Below, in pieces: positions 39,855 to 48,587 of a DNA stretch of 64,000 nucleotides (its first letter is position 1; each line of letters opens with the position of its first letter). This stretch comes from Hormoscilla sp. GM7CHS1pb. Lineage in GTDB: Bacteria > Cyanobacteriota > Cyanobacteriia > Cyanobacteriales > Desertifilaceae. A model generated the notes under the pieces. That model saw nothing but the letters and a program-made list of their open reading frames with translations, made no database searches and had not been told where the DNA came from. The stretch lies in contig JACONN010000003.1 in NCBI GenBank assembly GCA_014323675.1, positions 1 to 64,000 on the forward strand, in the 5' to 3' direction. The position numbers and the translations under genes are program-made.

Positions 39855-40509
39855 TTATAACCTCTATTGAGCAATCCATGGACCGGCGAAACCGTTCTCA
39901 TTAGACGATTAACCGACCAGGGGATAAGTTAGATGATAAGCGAAAGCCAATAGGGGAGGGAAGCTCTAAAAAGCCAAGGCCCAGGGTAATGCCTGGGATA
40001 TGCAGACATAGGGCGCAGTGTTAGAAGTCAACTGGACAAATAGCCCCAAAATGATACGGAACCTCAGACACTAATAATGGTCACCTGCCTACATCTTTAA
40101 GATGGAAGTAAGAGCCAGGTAATGGTCACCTGCAATCAGCCGTGAACTGAGAGTAAGAGCCATAGTCGGAAGGTATATATGGTTGAATGAAGACCGAGAC
40201 CAGGTAAGTAAAAGTACAGGGGCCACAGATGCCCGATCGTATGTAGAGAATGCAACAAGGGACGTTTAAGGTACTTTCTCCCGCACGAACCCTCCGGAGT
40301 CCGGCACTAACGTCATTCCCAGACAACAACGAAAGGGCAAAAGAACACGAGACAATGCATGGAACCGACATCATTAGTCGGGAAAGGGGTAACCCAACCA
40401 ACGCAACCCATGAAGGGATAACACTAGCGGGAGCCTCCTGCGATGAAAGTCGCCAGTCCGGTTTTGTAAGGGAGGGTTGGTACGCGAGTACTAGCTCGAC
40501 CCCGACCTA
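39855..40509 (+). mobile_element. 3' part of a third, different group II intron
   Basis: A domain V-like hairpin GAGCCTCCTGCGATGAAAGT-CGCCAGTCCGG is at 40431-40462, followed by a domain VI-like GGTTGGTACGCGAGTACTAG-CTCGACCC and a GACCTAT end. Its domain V differs from the other introns. No RT gene is present. Upstream segments (39880-40260) are purine-rich and repeat GGTAATGGTCACCTGC twice, as in decayed intron domain I. Confidence 0.6.
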
Positions 40510-40709
40510 TCGCAGCTGTTCGTTGCCTCTGCCCATGCTTGTATCAGCTCTCCGCACATGGATAATTAATCTGATTTGGGATCATACAATTTTACATAAA
40601 CTTGTGCAGTATATACTCTCGATACTCAAGAGCACAGCACGTCAAGTCAGGGAGATAGCCTGCCGGTGGCAAATGCGGTCGCCCTGATTAGAGTTTATCT
40701 AGGATTGAA

Positions 40710-40799
40710 CGGAGAGAGAGGGATTTGAACCCTCGGACGGAATCTAGTTCCGTCAACAGATTAGCAATCTGCCGCTTTCGACCACTCAGCCACCTCTCC
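40710..40799 (-). tRNA. trnS-GCU: tRNA-Ser (anticodon GCU)
   Basis: On the minus strand it starts GGAGAGGTGGCTGAGTGG (acceptor and D-arm), has anticodon stem-loop CAGATTGCTAATCTG with GCT, a long variable arm as expected for class II tRNA-Ser, the T-arm GAGGGTTCAAATCCCTC, and acceptor 3' strand CTCTCTCC with G discriminator. CCA is not encoded. It reads serine AGC/AGU codons. Confidence 0.97.
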
Positions 40800-40877
40800 A
40801 GGTCTATTGATTACTGCTATAACAGATTCTAGCTCATCGATCGTGAATTGGGTAGGTTCTCACGAAAAAATTTTTTC

Positions 40878-42044
40878 CTAGGCTGGGCCACCCTGGGGGA
40901 TCGGAGGGCTGAAACCACGCTGGATCAAGTGTTCTGACCAATTCCACTCCGAGAGAAAAAATTTTTTCGTATAATCGTATCCCAGTCGGTAGAGTTCCGC
41001 TTTTTCCGCCGGCTTAACGTTGAACTGGGTGGTGGTCACCCCAGCATCGGTGACATCTATCTCGATCGTCCGGCCCCGATCGATCTCTCGCAGGTGATAT
41101 CTGTCTCTCGCTTCGGCCATAGTTCTCAAGGAGGCGGAAAAAATGTCAAACACCCCCTTAATCTGGGATTGTCGTCCAGTTGAATTGTCCAGTAAGCGGA
41201 AACCAAAGGTCGGCCAGCGGGGGAGACGTGCCGGTTGACCGGACTGTGGCTGGACATCATATATCCATAAGGGGAAATTACTCAACAGCCCTCCATCCAG
41301 AATCATGTAGTCACCGAGTCTTCCTGGCTCAAAGAACAGAGGTATGCTCAGTGACAGTCGCACTGCTTCAGCGACAGTAAAGTCAAGATAACTTTCCAGG
41401 CAGTAAGATCTGAGGATATTTTCCCGAACAGTCCGCTGTTGGTTCTCCAAGTTGGGCGCTGCGGGGTTGAGGTCGTCGGGTAACAGCAGCATCTCCCGCC
41501 GACTGATATCGGAAGCTACTACCTTGAGTTGTCTGGAGCCCTTTTCCAGGTCACGAAAGGTTTTGATCTTACGGGACTTCAGGGTTGAGGCTACCCAAGA
41601 GTGCAAGGGTTCTGAGGAATATTGTCCCAAACTTCTGGTCACTAAGAGGAAAAACAGCATCCAGAAAGGAAACTTCATGTCATCTCGCGGATCGCCACAG
41701 AAAATCAGGGGGCTGGTTTTCTGAGAGAGGAACTGCATGTAGTCCAACTCACCCAGTTCCTGTTCTAGCCGATCGATGGCAAAGTTGGCTGCTAGCAGGG
41801 CGGCGGTGAGGGAACCGGAAGAACTGCCTGCTAGCTTCTGCCAGCGCAGACCTAGATCGTCGCAGCAGCGCATTGCCCCTAACAGGGCAATGCCTTTTAT
41901 GCCCGCCCCTTCAAACACGGCATCAGCATATCTGTAACCGTCTGGGGCCGGGGGATGCATTTTACTAAGAATGTACTGTTTCTCCTCGCTAGTCAGTCTT
42001 AAACCTCTGACTTCGTTTATCAATGTCGGATTAATATAAGTCAT
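40878..42044 (-). CDS. Patatin-like phospholipase
   Basis: A ~388-residue protein of the patatin family, serine acyl hydrolases acting on phospholipids or galactolipids. The family signature is complete: oxyanion loop FEGAGIKGIALLGA, nucleophile elbow AGSSSGSLTAAL (GxSxG) and the Asp motif DGGLLSNFPLW (Ser-Asp dyad). A hydrophobic helix FPFWMLFFLLVTRSLG lies in the middle and could associate with membrane. The start MTYINPTLINEVRG (42044) is preferred over MRPAGW upstream (42074). It lies downstream of alr on the same strand and upstream of tRNA-Ser. Confidence 0.85.
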   Translation of the reverse strand: MTYINPTLINEVRGLRLTSEEKQYILSKMHPPAPDGYRYADAVFEGAGIKGIALLGAMRCCDDLGLRWQKLAGSSSGSLTAALLAANFAIDRLEQELGELDYMQFLSQKTSPLIFCGDPRDDMKFPFWMLFFLLVTRSLGQYSSEPLHSWVASTLKSRKIKTFRDLEKGSRQLKVVASDISRREMLLLPDDLNPAAPNLENQQRTVRENILRSYCLESYLDFTVAEAVRLSLSIPLFFEPGRLGDYMILDGGLLSNFPLWIYDVQPQSGQPARLPRWPTFGFRLLDNSTGRQSQIKGVFDIFSASLRTMAEARDRYHLREIDRGRTIEIDVTDAGVTTTQFNVKPAEKAELYRLGYDYTKKFFLSEWNWSEHLIQRGFSPPIPQGGPA

Positions 42045-42088
42045 AGTAGTGCAGTGCCATCCTGCTGGTCTCATTTTAGCTGCGGTGT

Positions 42089-42155
42089 CTAGAGCATGCC
42101 GAGTCCTTCAGGACAAGAGCATGCGGAAGACGCCGAGCTAGCCCGGGTGACCCGG
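42089..42155. repeat. GCATGCCGAGTCCTTCAGGA repeat at the alr 3' end
   Basis: AGCATGCCGAGTCCTTCAGG and ACAAGAGCATGCGGAAGACG. The same 48-bp element in reverse orientation is inside lptC at 48616-48663, and a fragment lies at 45731-45747. Here it replaces the end of alanine racemase. Confidence 0.8.
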
Positions 42156-43380
42156 GGTAGCCGATGTCTGAAGCTACAGAGAATTTCCCAGGAAATAGTC
42201 CCCAGCATGGTAGCCCAGTCATCTGCTGAGATTTCTATATCTCCATCTTGCCCTAAGAGGGTGACCAATTCTCCTATCTGTAAATCATCAATAGCACTCA
42301 CGTCCAGCATCAGCTGATCCATTGTAATTGCTCCCACTTGCGGTACCAGCTTACCTCGGATAAGAACCTGCATCTTGGAAGATAGGTTACGGGGGACGCC
42401 GTCTGCATAGCCAATGCCCACTACTGCTAGCTTCATATCCCGTGGGGCGATATATTGATAACCGTAGCTGACACCGGTTCCCGCAGCAATCTCTTTTATT
42501 TGCGTTACTCGCGCTTTCACTTGCATGACTGGTTTGAGTGAGAGCACTGGTTGGAGATGGGCTGCTGGATATAAACCATACAGTGCTAAACCGACTCTTA
42601 CTAGATCGTAATGCAAGCTGGGGTCACTTAAGGTAGCAGCTGAGTTGGCAATATGTAGTTTGGGTGGGGTGATGCCAGCTGCACTTAGCTGCCCGATCGC
42701 CTGGCGGAACCGCTGATGCTGCTGGTTCATTATCCTCGGATCTGGACTGTCAGCTGTGGCCAGATGGGAATACACGCTCGCTATTTCTAAATGAGGCGAT
42801 CGCTCCACCAGTCTGGCAAACTCTGCTGCTTCCTGCCATGCTGTCCCCAGTCGGGACATCCCTGTATCCAGTTTCAGATGTACGGGTATACTTTTACCTA
42901 CGGCTGCTAAGGTCTCTGAAAATACTAAGGCTTGGAAGGGGTTGCACAGGGTTGGTTGCAGTTGCCAATGGGCGATCGCCTGGATTTCTTCAGGAGCGTT
43001 GACAGCCCCTAATATCAGAATTGGAGCCTTAATGCCTACTTCTCGCAGTTCTATTCCTTCGGGAATAGTTGCTACTCCCAGCCATCTGGCACCGGCTGCT
43101 AGCACGGTCTCGGCAACGGTCACTGCTCCGTGACCGTAGGCATCTGCCTTGACTATGGCCATGAGCGCTGTCCCTGGTGATAAAATTTGCTTGACTTTTC
43201 GCGTATTATGTGCTATTGCATTTAAGTCAATTTCAACCCAGGCGCGATTCCTGTGGAAAGCTGCGCTAACGCACGCTCCGGGCCCCTACGCTGCAGGGAT
43301 GCCAGACTGGGACTGGATGTTGTGAGGGGGGTTGACTTCGGGCACTTCATGGATGACTGACTTGGTGATATCTGCGCCGG
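42089..43380 (-). pseudogene. alr: Alanine racemase, both ends altered by repeats
   Basis: Alr converts L-Ala to D-Ala for peptidoglycan with PLP. The body is clear: MAIVKADAYGHG (PLP Lys), HLKLDTGMSRLG, IASVYSHLATAD, LHIANSAATL, DLVRVGLALYGLYP and VGIGYADGVPRNL, VGAITMDQLMLDV (catalytic-region Met/Asp). The natural N-terminus RAWVEIDLNAIAHNTRKVKQ lies upstream of the only ATG (43162) in the same frame, but a TAG at about 43288 in a GGGGCCCGGAGCGTGCG repeat cuts it off from an upstream frame (DITKSVIHEVPEVNPP). The C-terminus changes after SFRHRLPRVTR into repeat translation ASSASSACSCPEGLGML. An enzyme lacking the first strand would probably fail, so either another alr exists or this is an assembly/recoding issue. 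Confidence 0.8.
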
Positions 43381-43634
43381 AATTATAGCATTTGTTAAAA
43401 TAAATGCTACACTTCGCGCGCGCTCGGCGGTGCCCACCCTACTGGCAACTGATCGCCGGTTTTTTGCCAAATTGGGTGTTGAAGGCTAAAATTACGGCAG
43501 CGCTGGCTTTTTCCTGACTTTGGCAGGGTTGGGGATGGTAAGTCAGTCAAGGCTGTTTGCACCAGACATGTTTACTGAAGTTAAGTTTATATCTGGCATT
43601 ATACCTCAGGATATCAAGCAGGAGGAGGTTTCGG
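43381..43634. other. Intergenic stretch upstream of alr
   Basis: No gene visible. AT-rich promoter-like DNA on the alr side. A GCGCGCGCTCGGCGGTGCCC stretch near 43419 is probably a repeat. Confidence 0.45.
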
Positions 43635-44047
43635 ATGGCCTTGAGTTATGAGCTGGAGATGAAAACTATGTATTATTGCAGATTTATCTGGTCTTGAGTG
43701 GCAACAAGACAGTTTGATAGGTCCAGGAATTCTGGTGAAGGCAGATACAATGTATGATAAAGAACTGTCTGTAACTTACGCTGCTTTTGGTTTTCGACCT
43801 ACTCTAGCTGTTGGCTTTCGGATCGATCCTAATCAGGATTATGCATTAGGCACGGTGCTACGTTCGACTACTATCTTGCTACAGCAAGTTGTCGGCGATG
43901 CCGTGCTATTGTTTGATTATGAAATTGTTGTGGCACTCTCCAGGTACGCAGTTAGCGAAGGATAAGCATGAGTGGGATATGTCGATCGCATCTTTACTTC
44001 CTGAGATGACTGCTGAGTTGCGATATTTCCCATCACAAGTGCTATGA
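43635..44047 (+). pseudogene. SitI3-like small protein (immunity-type family), two frameshifts
   Basis: Starts ATG 43635 (strong GGAGGAGG upstream) with MALSYELEMKT. After a shift it reads LEWQQDSLIGPGILVKADTM, FGFRPTLAVGFRID, LRSTTILLQQVVGDAVLLF, and after a second shift TQLAKDKHEWDMSIASLLPE...YFPSQVL. This order matches a cyanobacterial protein family annotated as SitI3, named for an immunity protein of a polymorphic toxin. The role in cyanobacteria is unproven. No toxin gene is adjacent. Confidence 0.55.
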
Positions 44048-44089
44048 TTCAGGATAAAATATTTACCTCGTTCCTTGTCTCTGGCAGGG

Positions 44090-44182
44090 AACTTCTCCAA
44101 CATAAACTCCAACAATTTCTCTTGTTTTTGTATCAAGGGCTAACCAAATCCATTGTTGCATCACTACATATTTATCACTACC
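44090..44182 (-). mobile_element. IS1 remnant: transposase fragment plus terminal repeat
   Basis: Minus-strand reading gives QQWIWLALDTKTREIVGVYV, the same block as in the IS1 transposase at 13.8 kb, directly joined to the IS1 end GCATCACTACATATTTATCA-CTACC (44158-44182). The rest of the element is gone. Confidence 0.75.
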
Positions 44183-44201
44183 AAAGGAACTACTAGAACC
44201 T

Positions 44202-44246
44202 GCTTGCCTACGGGGCCATAGCCTCCTAATTTTGTCCGGAGTATTG
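44202..44246 (+). repeat. 45-bp dispersed repeat, copy 2 of 3
   Basis: GCTTGCCTACGGGGCCATAG then CCTCCTAATTTTGTCCGGAG. Matches 7021-7063 and, reversed, 48196-48238. Confidence 0.7.
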
Positions 44247-44438
44247 TGAAAGTAGCGGCTCTTTGTGAAATAGTATGCTAAATTGTCATCAAAACAGGTC
44301 TCAAAGTCTTGCGTAGTCTGGGTTTTCGCTTATTCCTGCTCTCGCTAAGATATCTGCACCGATCTGCAAGGCACAAGCGTTGAAAGTATTGTTGGGAAAG
44401 GGTTCTAGGCACATTAGCTATCAGTTTAGCATACTAAA

Positions 44439-44591
44439 TTGGGAAGAGCCAAAGTAGAGCAATTTCTGGAAAAGCTGAATGAGATCAACACTCGCCTATA
44501 TCGTTTAGATAAATCAGTAGAGCACCTAGATCGTTTAGTTTCAGAGGCCCGGAGGAAAACTGGCGATCGGGTGCAAAAGTGGCAGGCTTAA
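44439..44591 (+). CDS. Possible small coiled-coil ORF (TTG start)
   Basis: About 50 residues: LGRAKVEQFLEKLNEINTRL, YRLDKSVEHLDRLVSEARRK, then TGDRVQKWQA. Strong heptad pattern. No ATG, only a TTG in frame and no clear ribosome site. A repeated TTTAGTATGCTAA word flanks it. It is upstream of two further unknown ORFs on the same strand. It may be the remnant of a longer gene. Confidence 0.35.
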   Translation: MGRAKVEQFLEKLNEINTRLYRLDKSVEHLDRLVSEARRKTGDRVQKWQA

Positions 44592-44738
44592 TAAGTTTTA
44601 AGAATCGTCGAAACCATTGGTATACATAGGTCTGAGTAATTTTTGAGGAGTTGATAAAATGTGGAGGGCATATGGGGTTGTCAAAGGCAGTAAGTTGTAA
44701 TATGATGGAAGTGTTGGGTTGGCAAAGGTATAGCGAAC

Positions 44739-45086
44739 ATGGCTGTGAGTTACAAGAAGCGTAAAGAGGAGAGAATTAAACTGGCAAGGAAGGAAGAGGC
44801 TGACGAATCGAAGATATTTCAGTTGCCGTACATTGACGGAGGAAACTCAGGTAAAAGCCACTTGAGACAGGTCATATTGTATTTATATAGCCTGTATAAA
44901 AATGGAGAGATTAGTAAAAACGGTTTTGAAGTCCTGGTTGAACATGTATGTATGGTGTTCGTAAAGACAGAGGCTGAAAAGAGACTGAGCGCCTACCTAG
45001 AGCGAAAGCTCCTTGATCTGCTTAATAGGCTTTCTTCTGAGGATGCAGTGTTAAAGCTATTTGGATTGAGTGAGAGAGATGTCTAA
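44739..45086 (+). CDS. Hypothetical protein, 115 residues
   Basis: Starts MAVSYKKRKEERIKLARKEE (very basic), then SGKSHLRQVILYLYSLYKNG, EISKNGFEVLVEHVCMVFVK and a helical C-terminus ending LFGLSERDV. No known motif is recognised. The last codons overlap the start of the next ORF (ATGTCTAA), which suggests translational coupling. Together with the ORFs before and after it may form a small unknown operon. Confidence 0.55.
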   Translation: MAVSYKKRKEERIKLARKEEADESKIFQLPYIDGGNSGKSHLRQVILYLYSLYKNGEISKNGFEVLVEHVCMVFVKTEAEKRLSAYLERKLLDLLNRLSSEDAVLKLFGLSERDV

Positions 45087-45309
45087 CCCAGAGTCAGATC
45101 GATAGCAAAGTAATAAGCAGAATGCACCAGAAGGTGATGCCTCAGAAAAAAAAATTGTCTTATCGGAATCTACGGTTCCGGAAAAATCCGAAGATTTCGA
45201 CGATCGAGGCACAGAGGAGGCAAGTGAAAAGCTGCTTCAGGGAATAGAGGAACTGTTACCAGACGAGATCCCAGACGAGACTAAAAAGAGAAAACACAAG
45301 GGGAAATAA
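45079..45309 (+). pseudogene. Small acidic/basic protein with an in-frame UAG
   Basis: The ATG overlaps the stop of the upstream ORF. The frame reads MSNPESDR, TAG (45103-45105), then QSNKQNAPEGDASEKKIVLS...LLQGIEELLPDEIPDETKKR-KHKGK and TAA. A CAG-to-TAG change would explain it. It has STVPEKSE from the repeated 20-mer. Without the stop it is 76 residues, charged and unstructured-looking. Function unknown. Confidence 0.5.
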
Positions 45310-45765
45310 GAGCTTTTTGTTTTTTTCTCAGCAGATCCTCATTTTAGCTACTGAAAAGATGGAGATACTGATTGTGACTGTTTCGATATAAGAAGAGCAT
45401 TGGCAGGGTGTATCTCACTTTTGTAATGTAGCCCCTGCGCAGCGGAGGGGGCCCGGAGCGTGGGCTAAGTTCTAGTAGCCGGGCCCTTCGTTCCCACGGC
45501 TCTGCCTGGGAACGGGTATGGCTGGCGCCACGCTGCGCGATCGGACAGCGATGCAAATATGAGATGCACCCCATTGGCATCTTAGATTATACATATACTC
45601 GGAAAGGGATCGACTTGCGGTTTTTGCGGCAGTTAACTTGGTCACCAAAACCAATGCATGACAAGGGTTTCGGACGTTAGAGCCCGGCAGCGTGAAAAAC
45701 GCAAGTTGAAGCCGATCGCGGTATAGGTAGCATGCGGAAGACACCGCCCAGTAGTCAAGTAGAAA
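45310..45765. other. Repeat-filled intergenic region
   Basis: Holds a GGGGGCCCGGAGCGTGGGC element (related to the one that interrupts alr), a CGTTCCCACGG/CTGCCTGGGAACG hairpin at about 45489-45514, the GGCTGGCGCCACGCTGCGCG repeat at 45519-45545, and an AGCATGCGGAAGACACCGCC fragment. No gene is supported. Confidence 0.6.
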
Positions 45766-45885
45766 GGGTGCATCCCAGATTTGCAAAGATAGCTGTAGGG
45801 GCGAAGCATTCGGGCGACAAATTATGATATAAGTTTACAGATGGACTCTCCGAATGCTTCGCCCTTGCGAAAGTGGGATGCACCC
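45766..45885. mobile_element. 120-bp MITE related to the ISKra4-like element at 58.3 kb
   Basis: Begins GGGTGCATCCCAGATTTG and ends GTGGGATGCACCC, the same termini as the insertion sequence at 58292-59491. Inner arms GGGGCGAAGCATTCGGGCG and CCGAATGCTTCGCCC also pair. Flanked by 8-bp direct repeats AGTAGAAA (45758-45765 and 45886-45893). The right flank runs straight into the start of the TVP38 gene. Confidence 0.88.
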
Positions 45886-45902
45886 AGTAGAAAGTGAGTG
45901 AT

Positions 45903-46640
45903 ATGATTCAAACAAGGAAAAGTCGTGGAAGAAAGTGGCAGCAAATACTGCCAATAGTGGCGATCGTGCTGTTGGTAGCAGCGGCCCCAGCATTCCCTCA
46001 GGAGGCCGCTAGCAGCGGTGGATTCAATCCCCAAGCATGGTTGCGCAGCGCCTTAGAGTGGATTGAAGGCTTGGGACCAGTGGGTGCGATCGCCTTTATT
46101 ATCATCTATATTATCGCCACCGTGGCCTTTTTACCGGGATCAATTCTCACCCTCGGTGCTGGCGTGGTGTTTGGCGTAGTTTTCGGTTCGATCTACGTGT
46201 TCGTGGGGGCAACCATTGGCGCCACCGCTGCCTTCCTAGTGGGACGCTACATAGCGCGGGACTGGGTAGCTCAGAAAATTGCCGGGAACGAAAAGTTCAA
46301 AGCCATTGATGAAGCAGTAGGCCGAGAGGGATTGAAAATCGTCCTGCTCACAAGACTGTCCCCGGTGTTTCCCTTCAATCTATTAAACTACGCCTATGGA
46401 GTAACGGGAGTGGGGCTGAAAGACTATGTACTCGGCTCCATTGGCATGCTTCCAGGAACGATCATGTACGTTTATATTGGTTCATTGGCGGGAAATATAG
46501 CCACGATCGGGACTGGGGAACAACCCACCAATCCCGCCGTGCAATGGGCAATTCGGATTATCGGTTTTATCGCCACCGTTGCTGTCACTCTCTACGTGAC
46601 GCGGATCGCCCGCCAAGCTTTGGAAAAGGAAGTATCTTAA
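45903..46640 (+). CDS. TVP38/TMEM64-family membrane protein (DedA/SNARE-associated type)
   Basis: About 245 residues with five to six hydrophobic segments. The family core is visible: ATVAFLPGSILTLGAGVVFG (F.PG.ILT..AG..FG), AAFLVGRYIARDW, LTRLSPVFPFNLLNYAYGVT (the key P.FP.N..NY motif) and YVLGSIGMLPGTIMYVYIGS. These inner-membrane proteins are thought to flip phospholipids or move small molecules; the substrate here is unknown. ATG 45903 is chosen; GTG 45894 directly abuts the MITE's target duplication. The stop is 16 bp before the reductase gene, and this pair (TVP38 plus mercuric-reductase-like flavoprotein) is common in bacteria. Confidence 0.88.
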   Translation: MIQTRKSRGRKWQQILPIVAIVLLVAAAPAFPQEAASSGGFNPQAWLRSALEWIEGLGPVGAIAFIIIYIIATVAFLPGSILTLGAGVVFGVVFGSIYVFVGATIGATAAFLVGRYIARDWVAQKIAGNEKFKAIDEAVGREGLKIVLLTRLSPVFPFNLLNYAYGVTGVGLKDYVLGSIGMLPGTIMYVYIGSLAGNIATIGTGEQPTNPAVQWAIRIIGFIATVAVTLYVTRIARQALEKEVS

Positions 46641-46656
46641 TTTAGGGTTTTCAGCA

Positions 46657-48195
46657 ATGACAAATGAGCAAATAGTTACGGTCCCGCCCATGGATGAATA
46701 TAACCAGCAATTGGTTGGTTACGTGCATCCGCCAGATTGGGTTAATCCCACCCCTGCCGATTTGTACGATCTAGTGGTAATTGGTGCTGGCACCGCCGGG
46801 TTAGTGGTTGCCGCAGGTGCGGCAGGATTAGATGTGGGTTTGAAAGTCGCCTTGATTGAGAAACATCTCATGGGGGGAGATTGCTTAAATGTGGGCTGCG
46901 TCCCATCCAAATGCGTCATTCGTTCCTCTCGCGTGGTCGCCGATATGCAAGATGCGGAACCTTTTGGCATTCGTCGGCCAGAAAAGATTGAAGTAGATTT
47001 TCCGGCAGTAATGCAGCGGATGCGGAAACTGCGGGCTGGGATTAGCCATCACGATTCAGTTGAACGCTTCAATAACCTGGGTATCGATGTCTTTCTAGGA
47101 AAGGGGAGTTTTGTCGGTAATAACTCGATTGAAGTTGCTGGTAAAACACTCAAGTATAAAAAAGCAGTGATTGCCACGGGTGCCAGGGCCGTGCGCCCCC
47201 CGGTTGAGGGCATAGAACAGGCGGGTTTTCTCACTAACGAGACGGTTTTTAACCTGACGGAACGCCCCGATCGCCTGGCCGTAATTGGCGGGGGACCGAT
47301 CGGCTGCGAGTTGGCGCAAGCTTTCCATCGCTTAGGATCTGAGGTAGTGCTTTTCCATCGCGGCGAACATATCTTGAATAAAGAAGATGCCGATGCAGCG
47401 GAAATTGTCCAGCAGCAATTTCTGCGGGAAGGAATTCGCATCGTATTCAACAGCAAGCTGCATCTGGTAGAGAGAAACCATGAAGGCAAGGTAATCTACT
47501 TTTCTGGCAATGGAACTGAAGGTGCGATCGTAGTAGATGATATACTCGTAGGTGCAGGTCGCGCTCCCAATGTGGAAGGACTGAACTTAGAAGCCGTCGG
47601 GGTGAAGTACGATAAAAGGGGGGTGAAGGTGAACGATTATCTCCAGACTGACAATCCCCAGATTTATGCGGCTGGAGATATCTGCATGAAGTGGCAGTTC
47701 ACCCATGCTGCTGACGCTGCGGCCCGTATTGTCATCAAGAATACGCTGTTTTCGCCCTTTGGTTTCGGACGCTACAAACTCAGCAGTCTGGTGATGCCTT
47801 GGGTGACTTATACTGACCCAGAAATAGCCCATGTGGGACTGTACGAGCATGAGGCCCACACACAGGGGATTGAGATCGATACGATTAAGATTCTCATGAG
47901 TAGCGTGGACAGGGCGATCGCGGATGGCGAAGAAGAAGGATTTGTCAAGATCCATCACAAACAGGGTTCTGACCAAATTCTGGGTGCGACAATAGTAGCA
48001 CGCCATGCCGGAGAGATGATTAGTGAAGTTAGCACAGCAATTGTCAATAAAGTGGGTTTGAGCAAGCTTTCTAGTGTTATTCATCCCTATCCCACTCAGG
48101 CGGAGGGTATCAAGAAAGCTGCTGATGCTTACAGGCGAACTCTCCTGACTCCTAACACCAAAAAATTCCTGGGACTACTTACTAAGTTTTCCTAG
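46657..48195 (+). CDS. FAD-dependent pyridine nucleotide-disulfide oxidoreductase (mercuric-reductase-like)
   Basis: A 512-residue class I flavoprotein. FAD-binding YDLVVIGAGTAGLVVAAGAA, redox Cys pair GGDCLNVGCVPSKC (Cys-76/Cys-81), NAD(P)-binding RLAVIGGGPIGCELAQAF, second FAD motif PQIYAAGDICMK, and the dimerisation domain with TDPEIAHVGL and SVIHPYPTQAEG (His at the active site of the partner subunit). It lacks the N-terminal metal-binding domain and the C-terminal Cys pair of true MerA, so mercury reduction is unlikely. The substrate disulfide is unknown. It probably forms an operon with the TVP38 gene. Confidence 0.88.
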   Translation: MTNEQIVTVPPMDEYNQQLVGYVHPPDWVNPTPADLYDLVVIGAGTAGLVVAAGAAGLDVGLKVALIEKHLMGGDCLNVGCVPSKCVIRSSRVVADMQDAEPFGIRRPEKIEVDFPAVMQRMRKLRAGISHHDSVERFNNLGIDVFLGKGSFVGNNSIEVAGKTLKYKKAVIATGARAVRPPVEGIEQAGFLTNETVFNLTERPDRLAVIGGGPIGCELAQAFHRLGSEVVLFHRGEHILNKEDADAAEIVQQQFLREGIRIVFNSKLHLVERNHEGKVIYFSGNGTEGAIVVDDILVGAGRAPNVEGLNLEAVGVKYDKRGVKVNDYLQTDNPQIYAAGDICMKWQFTHAADAAARIVIKNTLFSPFGFGRYKLSSLVMPWVTYTDPEIAHVGLYEHEAHTQGIEIDTIKILMSSVDRAIADGEEEGFVKIHHKQGSDQILGATIVARHAGEMISEVSTAIVNKVGLSKLSSVIHPYPTQAEGIKKAADAYRRTLLTPNTKKFLGLLTKFS

Positions 48196-48587
48196 CAATA
48201 CTCCGGACTTTCTTAGGATGCTATAGCCCCGTAGGCAAGAAGATTCTGGTAGCGAGGGTGTGATTTAATCCAGATACAAGTCTGGAGCGCATCCCGAAGC
48301 AAGAGGAGAGCAGATTGCCTTTGCACCTCTGTGCTGGGGGTTTTGCCTCCGCAGGTGCATCCGGTGTGAAAGCTTCTTGAGAATCGAAAATTGAGCATCG
48401 AAAATTGAGCAATTGTTAATTAAGAATTGAGAATTGGGCTATTTTCCATGCATTGAGATGCTCCCGGAGACATAGGCGATTAAGCAGTGCGGGTAGCGCG
48501 CGCAGAACACATCGACACGAGACTGAGGCGACGAGCCTGGTTTGTTAGTTAGCCATTAGCAATTGACCATTAGCAATTGACAATTGC
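48196..48587. other. Intergenic repeats after the reductase gene
   Basis: Starts with the third copy of the 43-bp dispersed repeat (48196-48238, reverse). Then GAAAATTGAGCA/AATTGAGAATTG tracts (48380-48440) and TTAGCCATTAGCAATTGACC repeats (48547-48590). No gene visible. Confidence 0.55.

Noticed and set aside
45472-45786. 104-codon minus-strand ORF upstream of TVP38
   Set aside because: It runs through several repeats and part of the MITE; no conserved features.
46657-48195. True mercuric reductase (merA)
   Set aside because: It lacks the N-terminal heavy-metal domain and the C-terminal Cys pair, and no mer genes are adjacent.
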